Shown in pieces: positions 19,813-28,255 of a stretch of 64,000 nucleotides of DNA (within the stretch, counting starts at the first letter, position 1; every line of letters begins with the position of its first letter). Source of the DNA: Bacteroidota bacterium (GTDB lineage: Bacteria; Bacteroidota; Bacteroidia; AKYH767-A; 2013-40CM-41-45); contig JADJFC010000016.1 of NCBI GenBank assembly GCA_016708785.1, forward strand, positions 124,001 to 188,000, given 5' to 3'. The notes below the pieces were generated by a model. It searched no databases. It saw only the letters and a list, made by a program, of their open reading frames with translations, and was not told the DNA's origin. The position numbers were made by a program, and so were the translations under genes.

Positions 19813-20880
19813 TCAGGACTTGCTGTATTCGCCTTTTTTAGTGGCTATGTCAACGATCAATTTTGTAAAATATGCACTCACGTCAATTTTGTTTTGCAAC
19901 ATGATTTGTTGCTTTTTATGCCATGATTTTTGCAGATCATCGGTAGTAAGAAGCGTATTCAATCTTTTGAAAAGTTCTTCTGTATTGTCAGGTTTGATGC
20001 CGTAACCAAGAATGTATTTGTCTTCAATGTCTCTAAGGTATCCGATTTTGCCAGCAAAGTCATTGTAACGAATAAAGGGCACACCCAGTACTCCCGCTTC
20101 TGCAGCCATCGTCTGACTATCGCCAATATACAATGAAGCGAAAGCCAAGACATGATGCATGTCGATTGGTTTTATATTCAGTCTGTAAGGTTCAAATTCT
20201 TTCTCCAATTCACGTTCTGCAGTAATATAAACTTTGCCGTGTGCGCTCATCATTTCTATCAGGCGTGAAGCAGTTTTTGTATCGATGCCTTGCACACCTG
20301 AGTCGTGATGTGCTTTTAGTTTTGCAAAACGCAGTATGAAATATTTTTCATCGGGATTGAAATAGTTTCTGACAACATTTTTATCGGCAGTAAATACATT
20401 CGGATGCAGATAAGCCAGTTCATGATATCCCTTGTAAGAGATCGTTTTATCAGGCATTCCTGTATTGCATACATCAGGTGATAGTAAGTATTTTGCAAAT
20501 GGATGTGCAAGTTTTTTTACCAGTGGAATTACATCTGCATCATCTTCATTTACAAAAATATTTGGAATGCGAAGGAGATATCCTATTTGACAAATTTCAG
20601 TTGAAGTGCCCACTAAAAGATCCGGGCGATGTGTAATGCATTTTCGTAGAAGTCTGATATCTTGTTTGAAAAGTCCGAAGGCGATAGAGAATTTATTGTC
20701 TTTTCTCCCATGAGGAAGGAAGTTTTCATACTGCCATCCTTCAGAGCGAAGGAGATCTTCCAATACATCTTTTTTTGTTGCGATAATTGTGATATCGTGC
20801 TTCAGTGCTTTCAGATTGCGAATCGTATGACGAAACAAATGAAAGTGAGCCGGATGATGTAAATAGAATAAGATCTTCAT
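19813..20880 (-). CDS. DUF354 family (GT-B/epimerase-like) protein
   Basis: This 355-residue protein begins MKILFYLHHPAHFHLFRHTI, the classic DUF354 start, with the PAHxHxF pattern. It contains LLVGTSTEICQIGYLLRIPN and FVNEDDADVIPLVKKLAHP in the first Rossmann half, and LAFASLYIGDSQTMAAEAGVLGVP, a UDP-GlcNAc 2-epimerase or glycosyltransferase-like donor site, in the second. The fold predicts transfer or epimerisation of a nucleotide sugar. It lies 6 nt downstream of the acetyltransferase gene on the same strand. Members occur widely in archaeal and bacterial surface-glycan clusters without a proven reaction. Confidence 0.85.
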   Translation of the reverse strand: MKILFYLHHPAHFHLFRHTIRNLKALKHDITIIATKKDVLEDLLRSEGWQYENFLPHGRKDNKFSIAFGLFKQDIRLLRKCITHRPDLLVGTSTEICQIGYLLRIPNIFVNEDDADVIPLVKKLAHPFAKYLLSPDVCNTGMPDKTISYKGYHELAYLHPNVFTADKNVVRNYFNPDEKYFILRFAKLKAHHDSGVQGIDTKTASRLIEMMSAHGKVYITAERELEKEFEPYRLNIKPIDMHHVLAFASLYIGDSQTMAAEAGVLGVPFIRYNDFAGKIGYLRDIEDKYILGYGIKPDNTEELFKRLNTLLTTDDLQKSWHKKQQIMLQNKIDVSAYFTKLIVDIATKKGEYSKS

Positions 20881-20886
20881 TGCTGA

Positions 20887-21456
20887 TCAGCTCTTAAAAG
20901 CATCATGACCGGAAAGGTCTTTCACAACTTTCGCCGGCACTCCGGCAGCCAAACAACGTGCGGGTACATCTTTAGTGACGACAGAGCCTGTTGCGATCAC
21001 AGCTTCATCACCAATCGTTACACCGGGTGCAATGGTAACATTCGGCATGATCCAAACGCCATTACCGATGCGAGTCTGCATGACCTGACGCGGATATATT
21101 TTTTTCAATCGCGTTTCCGAAGGAATGTTTGCATGTGCAGTGATGATCGTTCTGTCACCAATAGAAGTATTGTCGCCGATAAAGATCTGATCGGTAAAGA
21201 CCCGATCGAACATCACCTCGTGACCAATATAAACTCCCTTACCGATATTAACGCCACGCCATCTGTGAATGACAGTCCTCCAGCTCTTGATAAAGCAAAA
21301 GAAAGCCACCTTATCCAGAACAAACCGCCATACGAATTTGATCGCATACCGGAGTTTTCCGAAGAAGCCTTTATAGCCATAGAAATCGAGTACTTCTTGT
21401 GCGGGCATATTTGTTTTCGCTGAGGTCAGATATCGATTTTGAAATGGAATCCACAC
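20887..21456 (-). CDS. Left-handed beta-helix (hexapeptide) acetyltransferase
   Basis: This 189-residue protein has an N-terminal amphipathic and basic helix segment followed by hexapeptide repeats: VNIGKGVYIGHEVMF, IFIGDNTSIGDRTIIT, then IGNGVWIMPNVTIAPGVTIG and DEAVIATGSVVTKDVPA. The end AAGVPAKVVKDL is the usual closing loop of the WcaF/NodL/LacA-type sugar O-acetyltransferases. The candidate catalytic histidines lie in IGHEV and TAHANIP. It heads a short minus-strand group with the DUF354 gene and the GT2 fragment. It probably acetylates the polymer or an intermediate. Confidence 0.88.
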   Translation of the reverse strand: MWIPFQNRYLTSAKTNMPAQEVLDFYGYKGFFGKLRYAIKFVWRFVLDKVAFFCFIKSWRTVIHRWRGVNIGKGVYIGHEVMFDRVFTDQIFIGDNTSIGDRTIITAHANIPSETRLKKIYPRQVMQTRIGNGVWIMPNVTIAPGVTIGDEAVIATGSVVTKDVPARCLAAGVPAKVVKDLSGHDAFKS

Positions 21457-21552
21457 CTCTTTTATGAACCATCATATAATACGAAAGAATGTTGGTTTTG
21501 TTCGTGATGTTTCGATTATTTCTTCATTTGCGAACAAAAAAAACAGAAAATT

Positions 21553-22014
21553 ATGTCAAACACTTACACACAAATCCACATTCAATTCGTTTTCGCAGTG
21601 AAATTCAGAAAGGCGCAATTGCTACCATCGTTTAAAGATGAGCTCTTGAAATACATCACTGCAGTTATCCAAAACGATGGTCATAAATTATTATCGATCA
21701 ATTCAGAGCCCGATCATATTCACATATTCATTGGTATGAGGCCCACTCAGTCAATATCTGATCTCATGAAAGAAGTAAAGGCAAATTCATCGCGCTGGAT
21801 CAACGAGAGAGGTTTCTTACCGACACGGTTTGAATGGCAAGGTGGCTATGGAGCGTTTTCTTATAGGAAAAGAGATGTAAAAGGAGTTATTGACTACATC
21901 AACAAACAAGAGATCCACCATCTGAAAACAACATTCATTGAGGAATATATAGAATTTCTGAAAGAGTTTGAGATCGATTATGAGGAGCAGTTTATTTTCA
22001 AGGAGATGATTTAA
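21553..22014 (+). CDS. REP-associated tyrosine transposase (RAYT, Y1_Tnp/IS200-like)
   Basis: This 153-residue HUH single-strand transposase has the metal-binding pair in EPDHIHIFIGM (His55, His57), the strand WQGGYGAFSYRKRDV, and the nucleophile Tyr115 in VIDYINKQEIHH. The family (transposase 17) handles single-stranded DNA hairpins. No TnpB partner and no clear insertion-sequence ends are present. Instead an array of palindromic 52-bp units begins 13 nt after its stop codon, the arrangement expected of a domesticated RAYT with its REP elements. It is divergent from the acetyltransferase gene, with a 96-nt gap. It is intact and free of frame breaks. Confidence 0.9.
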   Translation: MSNTYTQIHIQFVFAVKFRKAQLLPSFKDELLKYITAVIQNDGHKLLSINSEPDHIHIFIGMRPTQSISDLMKEVKANSSRWINERGFLPTRFEWQGGYGAFSYRKRDVKGVIDYINKQEIHHLKTTFIEEYIEFLKEFEIDYEEQFIFKEMI

Positions 22015-22026
22015 AATTCCATCGTA

Positions 22027-22795
22027 GACCGACAGTCCGTCCCTACGGGACTTGTGTCGCAGCGCTGTGGCCTTTTGGTACCGATAGTCCGTCCCTACGG
22101 GACTTGAGTCGCAACGCTCTGGCCTTTTGGTACCGATAGTCCGTCCCTACGGGACTTGAGTCGCAACGCTCTGGCCTTTTGGTACCGATAGTCCGTCCCT
22201 ACGGGACTTGGGTCGCAACGATGTGGCTTTGTGGTACCGATAGTCCGTCCCTACGGGACTTGGGTCGCATAGATGTGGCTTTGTGGTACCAATAGGTCGT
22301 CCCTACGGGACTTGGGTTGCAACGCTCTGGCCTTTTGGTACCGATAGTCCGTCCCTACGGGACTTGGGTTGCAGCGATGTGGCTTTGTGGTACCAATAGG
22401 TCGTCCCTACGGGACTTGGGTTGCAGCGCTCTGGCCTTTTGGTACCGATAGTCCGTCCCTACGGGACTTGGGTTGCATCGATGTGGCTTTGTGGTACCGA
22501 TAGTCCGTCCCTACGGGACTTGGGTCGCATCGATGTGGCTCTTTGGTACCGATAGTCCGTCCCTACGGGACTTGGGTTGCGGCGGTGTGGCTCTTTGGTA
22601 CCGATAGGTCGTCCCTACGGGACTTGGGTCGCGGCGGTGTGGCTTTGTGGTACCGAAAGTCCGTCCCTACGGGACTTGGGTCGCGTCGATGTGGCTTTGT
22701 GGTACCAATAGGTCGTCCCTACGGGACTCTTGTCGCAGCGGTGTGGCTTGGTGGTACCGATAGATCGTCCCTACGTGAATCAGGTCGCAGCGATG
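22027..22795. repeat. Tandem array of fifteen 52-bp REP-like palindromic units
   Basis: The hairpin core GTCCCTACGGGAC (stem GTCCC/GGGAC, loop TAC) starts at 22039, 22091, 22143, 22195, 22247, 22299, 22351, 22403, 22455, 22507, 22559, 22611, 22663, 22715 and 22767, exactly every 52 bp. The last copy has a decayed right arm. Each full unit also carries a GGTACC palindrome. Two spacer versions alternate irregularly, one with GCTCTGGCCTTTT and one with GATGTGGCTTTGTG. A further looser core (GTCCCATCGGGAC) lies at 22814. The array follows the RAYT gene. Units are near-identical with no unique spacers, so it is not a CRISPR. Confidence 0.95.
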
Positions 22796-22875
22796 TGGTT
22801 CGGTGATACCAATGTCCCATCGGGACATTCGGAGTAGCGATATGAAGCCTATAAAACACACCCCTCCCAAAAACC

Positions 22876-22914
22876 CCGTGCCACAAGTCCCATAGGGACG
22901 CCCTATCGGTAGCT
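22876..22914 (-). repeat. Inverted copy of the 52-bp REP-like unit
   Basis: On the minus strand this stretch reads as a diverged version of the array unit: TACCGATAG, then GTCCCTATGGGAC, then TTGTG. It lies about 60 bp past the last plus-oriented core, so the array is closed by an oppositely oriented unit, as in BIME-type REP arrangements. Confidence 0.7.
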
Positions 22915-22997
22915 CAGATGAATAACCACGCCCATCAGTCGAACATTCGTAATTCGAAATTGAACGCCCATATCAAATATTTGATGGTGAATTGAAA

Positions 22998-23098
22998 AAT
23001 GGACATTCCAATATCCTCCGCCTCGCAATGACATTCCTGCCTCATCTACCCTGGTATACCGATCTCCTCCGCTTTGCAATTACATTCCTGCCTATCTG
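22998..23098. repeat. Imperfect direct duplication of about 57 bp
   Basis: A segment containing CTCCGCCTCGCAATGACATT and CCTGCCT recurs after about 57 bp as CTCCGCTTTGCAATTACATT and CCTGCCT. It lies between the REP array and the deacetylase end, and contains no gene. Confidence 0.6.
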
Positions 23099-23114
23099 AC
23101 TCGCTATAAAATTC

Positions 23115-24031
23115 CTACCTCACATGACTTTTAACATACTCCCTCACCGTCAAAAATTCATACCCCTGATCCACATAATAACCAATAAAATCCTCATATA
23201 ATGGGATGGCTTTTTTGCCCAGGTTCTTTACCTTCATTTTGCCACGGATAACGTCGCTAAGGAGGTATTTGATGGGATTGGAAGTTCGGCGTGCTATGAC
23301 ACGATTTTCTGTGTGCTCGTCGATGAATTCATTGGGGTGTACATCGAAGACCAACGGTTTTTTATTCATGCCCGTTTCCAGATTGAATAAACGTTGCTGC
23401 ATCGATGTGATCTTCGGAAACAAACGCATCGTTGTTCCGACAAATGGAAAGAGAAAAGCAGTTAGCGGAATTTCTATCAACGGACCATTTCCTTTTTGAA
23501 AAGATTGTCTGCAGCGGTCTGATATGGCAAGCGCGGAGCGCGTAACCAATTCAATTTTTTTAATCCGCCGAAAGAAAGAAATGCATCGAATCGTTGTGAT
23601 GCAACTGAACTGTCTGATTCAAATCCGGTTTCAATAAGTGCACGCGGTGTGTGTTGATTGACACGCAAAGCGGGCGCACGAAATGAAACAACTTTTTGTT
23701 TGCTGATGTCTTCCAAAATATTTTTTGAACGCATCAGATGTTCTTTTTGTTGTTCAAAAGAAAGTACATCAAAAGCCTGATCAACTTCATGAGTCCATCC
23801 ATGTGATGCAACTTCATGTCCAAATGGTAAGATCATTTTTACAACATCGGGAAATTTTTCGGCCATATCGCCGACAAAATAAAACGTGCTTTTGATGTTG
23901 AATTTTTTGTAGATCTCTAACAACAGCGGCATACCTTCTTCCAAAACTTTTACACCGGTTTCATCACGAAGTGTGTTGAACCAGATGCTGTGTGTTTCAA
24001 CATCGTTTGTCAGAAGGCAATATTTTGACAC
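23115..24031 (-). CDS. Polysaccharide deacetylase (NodB homology), frameshifted near 23497
   Basis: The start is ATG at 24031 (MSKYCLLTNDVETHSIWF), where NDVET corresponds to the NodB catalytic and metal-binding first motif. Then come NIKSTFYFVGDMAEKFPDVV, HEVASHGWTHEVD (the metal-binding H-x3-H motif) and VVSFRAPALRVNQHTPRAL. The first frame ends LFKKEMVR and the second continues KGNGPLIEIPLTAFLFPF; one missing A in a five-A run near 23492-23498 joins them. The whole protein has about 305 residues. The family removes N- or O-acetyl groups from glycans. No signal peptide is seen, as is common for capsule-locus members of this family. Confidence 0.86.
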
Positions 24032-24594
24032 AATATTTTTTTTAATTATGCATGGATTATCAGTAAAATAAATTGTAATTATTTTTACAAAATAATATTA
24101 TACCAATAACAAAATAGGCAAAATAGAATTCTCATCGCCACCGGATTGGGGAACGTTTACACGTCAGGTAGCAACAAAAATTCTTTTTGCCGACAACATC
24201 TTTTACCCTTTTAGTCGGGCTTTGTTACTGCAATTTTGGAATTTTTGTCCCACTTTCCCCTTCATTTAGAGCGCTTTTACAGCCACCCTGGGCCAAATGA
24301 CTGATTTCTCTTGCATTTTCGGAACTAATTAGTTAGATTTGAATATCACATTAAAAAACACCACCACTAACTGAATACCGCTCTCCATAAGGCTTTCGCC
24401 TAAGGTGCTCAGGAAAAAAAGAAGCAATGTACTTCTGCGATACCGTACATTAACCAAGAGATTAAAAAAGCGATTAATTAAATAATAATAATTAATTAAT
24501 TCGGAATTATTTTGCTCATTGTAAGATATGAGCGGAATTACTAAACATAACATGAACACAAATCTTATGTTTGTTCCGGGAACGAATTAGTAAA
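24032..24594. other. Divergent intergenic region between deacetylase and sugar transferase
   Basis: No gene is supported. The distal part holds an inverted repeat (AAACATAA at 24543-24550 and TTATGTTT at 24565-24572) directly followed by the palindrome GTTCCGGGAAC (24573-24583). Both lie within 50 bp of the sugar transferase ATG and could be operator or leader structures. AT-rich runs at 24470-24510 may hold promoters. Confidence 0.4.
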
Positions 24595-25754
24595 ATGAAA
24601 AAAGAGAAGAATACAAAAAATGTATTGCGTCAATTTTCGTTCCGCAACAATCCGGTTGTAGGCTCTTCTGCAATTGCCACGAAAAATTTTCAGCGATCAA
24701 AAAAACGATCACACAATTTCCGACCGCATCTTGAAAAGATCGGCGGGATGGATAGTGATGTTAAAAAGTACATCTCCGATTTTTGTAATTTAAAAACGGA
24801 AGGAACTTTTGTGTTGCGAACATCGATCGCAGAAAGTGTCAACAATCTTCCGACAAATGCAAAAACGATCATCAACTTAAAACGCATTAACGATATCCGC
24901 GGCATCAATAATTTTTTACATAAAGTAAATGATCATTTATCTGAAGGCGGTTTGTTCATCGGTTGTGTTGAAACAAAATATTTAAGAAAGCGTCGGATCA
25001 TGAAACGCTTTCCTGCCGGACTTGCACACATATATTATGTACTCGACTTTTTCCTTAAACGTGTGTTCCCGAAATTTCCGGTAACACGTTCTTTTTATAA
25101 AGTACTTGTCGGTGAAAGAAACAAAGTGCTTTCCCGTACAGAAACATTAGGCCGCCTATATGCTGCCGGCTTCGAGATCAAGTCCATGAAGTTTCTTGGA
25201 AAGAATCTCTTCTTTGTAGCCTCAAAAGAAAATCACCGCTCTTCGATTACGAACCCGTTTACGGACCGATCTTCAGAATGCGTCGTCACGGAAAAAACGG
25301 TAAAGTCATACATGTATATAAGATGCGTACTATGCACTCATATAGTGAGTACATTCAGAAGTATGTATATGATATGAATAATCTGGCCGATGGCGGTAAA
25401 ATGAAAGACGACTTCCGCGTATCAACACTCGGAAAATTCTTCCGCCGATACTGGATCGATGAACTTCCAATGATCATCAACCTGCTGAAAGGAGACCTGA
25501 AAATTGTTGGTGTACGTCCATTAAGCTCACACTTCCTGGGACTTTACTCTGAAGAACTTCAGGAAAAACGATTGCATCACAAACCGGGACTGATTCCTCC
25601 ATTCTATGTAGATATGCCCAAAACAATGGAAGAGATCCAGGCCTCAGAAATGAAATACCTTCTCGCTCACGAAAAAAGTCCATTCATGACGGATTTCAAA
25701 TACTTCTTGCATGCTTGTTACAATATTGTGATCCGACGTGCACGGAGTAAATAG
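24595..25754 (+). CDS. SAM-like domain fused to bacterial sugar transferase, frameshifted near 25258
   Basis: The start is ATG 24595. The N-terminal 220 residues resemble the second half of a class I methyltransferase fold (TIINLKRINDIRGINNFLHKV, GGLFIGCVETKY, MKFLGKNLFFVASK) but lack a clear glycine-rich SAM loop. The frame then breaks; the next frame reads YEPVYGPIFRMRRHGKNGK, then KVIHVYKMRTMHSYSEY, RYWIDELPMIINLLKGDL and IVGVRPLSSHFLGLY. These are the phosphoglycosyl transferase (WcaJ/PglC-type) signatures. The usual N-terminal membrane hairpin before the catalytic part is absent. The enzyme would attach the first sugar phosphate to the lipid carrier. About 386 residues when restored. Confidence 0.82.
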
Positions 25755-25811
25755 GTGAGTAGTAATTGGTTGGTGAGTAGCAATAGTTGCTTATCCGGAT
25801 TGGTTACTTCT

Positions 25812-25832
25812 AATGAAAAATGAAAAATGAAT
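25812..25832. repeat. Heptanucleotide repeat (AATGAAA, 3 units) leading into a palindrome
   Basis: Three 7-bp units run directly into the imperfect palindrome ATCCCGATAGCTATTGGGAT at 25831-25850. The same palindrome type recurs at 53340-53359 and 58384-58403. Confidence 0.8.
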
Positions 25833-25930
25833 CCCGATAGCTATTGGGATGAAGAATAAAAAATGAATACCCACAACTAACAAAAAAAAGTTGAAGAGAG
25901 GGGTACAGCAAAAGTTAAGTACCCTTTGCT

Positions 25931-25958
25931 ACTCACCACTCACTACTTACCACTTACC
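25931..25958. repeat. Heptanucleotide tandem repeat (ACTTACC type, 4 units) upstream of wzi
   Basis: Units ACTCACC, ACTCACT, ACTTACC and ACTTACC lie 27 nt before the wzi ATG, matching the elements before asnB and the polymerase gene. In all three places the repeat is open and in frame with the gene below it (LLTT... translation). Confidence 0.88.
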
Positions 25959-25985
25959 AAACAAACAGACTGCCGCACACCATTT

Positions 25986-27623
25986 ATGCCACCAAAGTTT
26001 ACGCACGCTTACCTAGTACTTCTTTTACTACTTTCCACTTTCGCTCTCCGGGCTCAGGAGGTTTATGTGCATGTGAACAATACTGATCTGTACGATTTTA
26101 TTGATGAGCTTACCAATAGCCGAATCATTGAAGTCAACACAACGATCAAACCGTACTCAAGAACTTTTATTGCAAAAAAATTAAGTGAAGCCGATGCACG
26201 TCGTTCGGAATTGAATAAACGGCAGCAAGGTGATCTTGATTTTTATCTGAAAGATTTCAATAAGGAATTGAAGGCAGATAAGAATTTCGATAAGCGCCTC
26301 GACTTACTATATTATAAGGATTCACTTTTTACATTCAGTGTGAATCCAATCGTCGGACTTACTTATTATACAAATGACACCGGATCTTTTTATCGCAGAT
26401 ATGTCGGTGGAGAATTTTATTCTTATGTCGGAAAAAATTTCGGCTTCTATGCAAGTCTGCGCGATATCCATGAAAGCCGACGACTAAGCGATCCTGCATA
26501 TCTCAATCAGGCAGAAGCGTCGAATTACAAACCCGATACTGAAGGCGGTGGAGATTATGATGAGATCCGAGGTGGATTAACTTACAACTGGTCGTGGGGA
26601 AGTTTCGGATTGTTGAAAGATCACTTTGTGTGGGGCGACAATTACCACGGCTCCAATATTTTTTCAGGACATCAGCCATCATTCACTCACATCAAATTTA
26701 CAATGAAGCCCGTGAAATGGTTCGACTTTAATTATGTGCATGGATGGTTGGTGTCCGATGTACTCGACAGCTCGAGGTCATATTATAATGGCAATCAGAT
26801 CCGGGTCATTAACCAGTCAAAATATGTGGCTTCAAATATGTTCACTTTTACGCCGCTTAAGAACTGGTCGTTCTCAATCGGCAACTCTATTATATATAGT
26901 GACCAGTCTGTCAACCCGGCTTATCTGATCCCTTTCTTTTTCTACAAATCAGTCGATCACTCCCAGACCTCTTCGGGCAGTAATTTCCTTGGGCAGAATT
27001 CTCAGATGTTCTTTAATATAAGTAGCCGTGCCGTCAAAAAGACACACTTATATATGTCTGTCTTTATCGATGAATTGGCCGTCGGCAGGGCGCTTGATCC
27101 CGACCAGCAGACCAATTTTGTGAGTTTGAAAGTAGGGGGAAGGGTGAGCAATATTCTTAATAAGAATGTCAGTGTAACAGCAGAATATACTCGCAACAAT
27201 CCGGGTGTTTATCGCCACTATTTGCTGACAGGAACCTTTGCCAATTCATCATATAATATGGGTCATTATCTGGGTGAAAATGCACAGGAAATATACCTGT
27301 CTGTTTCGGCCCGACCGATTGCAAAACTGGTAGTGGAAGCGTCTTACACCTTTGCTCAAAAAGGTCAGGAATATAATTATACAGGAAGCTCAAAAGACAC
27401 GACAAACGATGGCAAAGGCCTGCCGTTTATCGACTTGGTTTACTGGGAAAGTTCGGAGTTGGGGTTGAATGCCCGCTACCAGATCCTGAACGATTGCTGG
27501 CTTTCGGCCGGTGTATTAATGAGTGACAAAACAGGAACAACAGCACAGCTGGATCAATATACAATGCCTTATTATAAGGGGAAGAAAACGACGATTTCTT
27601 TTGGGGCGAATGTTAGCTTTTGA
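25986..27623 (+). CDS. Wzi-family capsule assembly outer-membrane protein
   Basis: The start is ATG 25986 (MPPKFTHAYLVLLLLLSTFA); a longer in-frame start would translate the heptamer repeat and is rejected. A signal peptide with cleavage near LRAQ/EVYV is visible. The mature protein of about 520 residues opens with a short alpha-helical region (YDFIDELTNSRIIEVNT) and then alternates beta-strands with aromatic ends, such as PIVGLTYYTNDTGSFYRRYV, GGDYDEIRGGLTYNWSWGSF and WGDNYHGSNIFSGHQPSFTH. It ends in a C-terminal Phe (GANVSF), as outer-membrane barrels do. Wzi-type proteins bind and anchor capsule at the cell surface. It lies after the initiating transferase and probably closes the locus. 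Confidence 0.86.
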   Translation: MPPKFTHAYLVLLLLLSTFALRAQEVYVHVNNTDLYDFIDELTNSRIIEVNTTIKPYSRTFIAKKLSEADARRSELNKRQQGDLDFYLKDFNKELKADKNFDKRLDLLYYKDSLFTFSVNPIVGLTYYTNDTGSFYRRYVGGEFYSYVGKNFGFYASLRDIHESRRLSDPAYLNQAEASNYKPDTEGGGDYDEIRGGLTYNWSWGSFGLLKDHFVWGDNYHGSNIFSGHQPSFTHIKFTMKPVKWFDFNYVHGWLVSDVLDSSRSYYNGNQIRVINQSKYVASNMFTFTPLKNWSFSIGNSIIYSDQSVNPAYLIPFFFYKSVDHSQTSSGSNFLGQNSQMFFNISSRAVKKTHLYMSVFIDELAVGRALDPDQQTNFVSLKVGGRVSNILNKNVSVTAEYTRNNPGVYRHYLLTGTFANSSYNMGHYLGENAQEIYLSVSARPIAKLVVEASYTFAQKGQEYNYTGSSKDTTNDGKGLPFIDLVYWESSELGLNARYQILNDCWLSAGVLMSDKTGTTAQLDQYTMPYYKGKKTTISFGANVSF

Positions 27624-28255
27624 AGAGGAGGGTCAAGGGTCAAAGGTCAAAGGTCAGTTAGGGATACCTCAAACGTCTCGGTAAATTAACTAAGAAAAAG
27701 AAAAAAAGGGGCAAACGTCAAAGGTTAAGTCGAAGCATTCACGAGCGAAATCCGCTGTTCGCACAGCGAAATCCGCAATCCGAATTCCGAAATTAAATCA
27801 GCTTAACCAAAAATCGCCACCCTCAAAAAAACGCTAAAAACCAACAAAACACCTAAATACAATGAATTCGATTTTCGCCAATCAAAAAGACCCGTTGGCC
27901 AAAATGTCGGGGTGAAACGGCCCTTTTAATTGGAGATTCTGACAATAATTGTTAAGTTCGAATAATCATTGAAAGGCCTGTTACTACTGCGATTGAACAA
28001 TGAACAGGTGTTCAAAAAAATAATTGCAAATCACAATATAATTACCCACCTTTACGATGCGGCTTTTCTTAGTCGCACACACAATATAAAATTACACCAC
28101 TAACGAAAAGATTATACGTGAACTATTACACGAGCAATTCTTATCTGTTACAGAAATTGAAGACCGTGATGAATTTATTTTCATTCACGGAATTTGCTAT
28201 TTCTACCTATGAAAAGAAAAAAAATCAAAATCAAAATCAATATAACTTAATCAAC
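27624..28255. other. Intergenic region and probable leader of the giant adhesin gene
   Basis: No gene is supported in this 630-bp stretch. The first half is low-complexity and repeat-rich. A -7-like element CACCTTTA lies at 28047-28054, about 200 nt before the chosen start, which would leave a long untranslated leader. A short frame opening at 28118 joins the adhesin frame, but the signal peptide begins at 28256. Confidence 0.4.
27631..27658. repeat. Heptanucleotide tandem repeat (GGTCAAA type, 4 units)
   Basis: Units GGTCAAG, GGTCAAA, GGTCAAA and GGTCAGT begin 8 nt after the wzi stop. Confidence 0.85.

Noticed and set aside
22027..22795. CRISPR array
   Set aside because: The 52-bp period has near-identical sequence throughout, with only two spacer versions, no unique spacers and no cas genes. 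It is a palindromic tandem repeat next to a RAYT.
22543..22806. An 87-residue reading frame with repeated KSVPTGLGS-like text
   Set aside because: It is translation of the REP-like array; the 52-bp period changes frame every unit, and no start signal or homology is visible.
24329..24559. A 76-residue hydrophobic minus-strand frame in the divergent spacer
   Set aside because: AT-rich composition explains the hydrophobic translation; there is no ribosome site, no recognisable motif and it lies over probable promoter DNA.
27624..28255. A copy of the shared operator motif before the giant adhesin
   Set aside because: Only ATTGCAA near 28023 resembles one half site; the other halves are missing and the spacing to the -7-like box is wrong.
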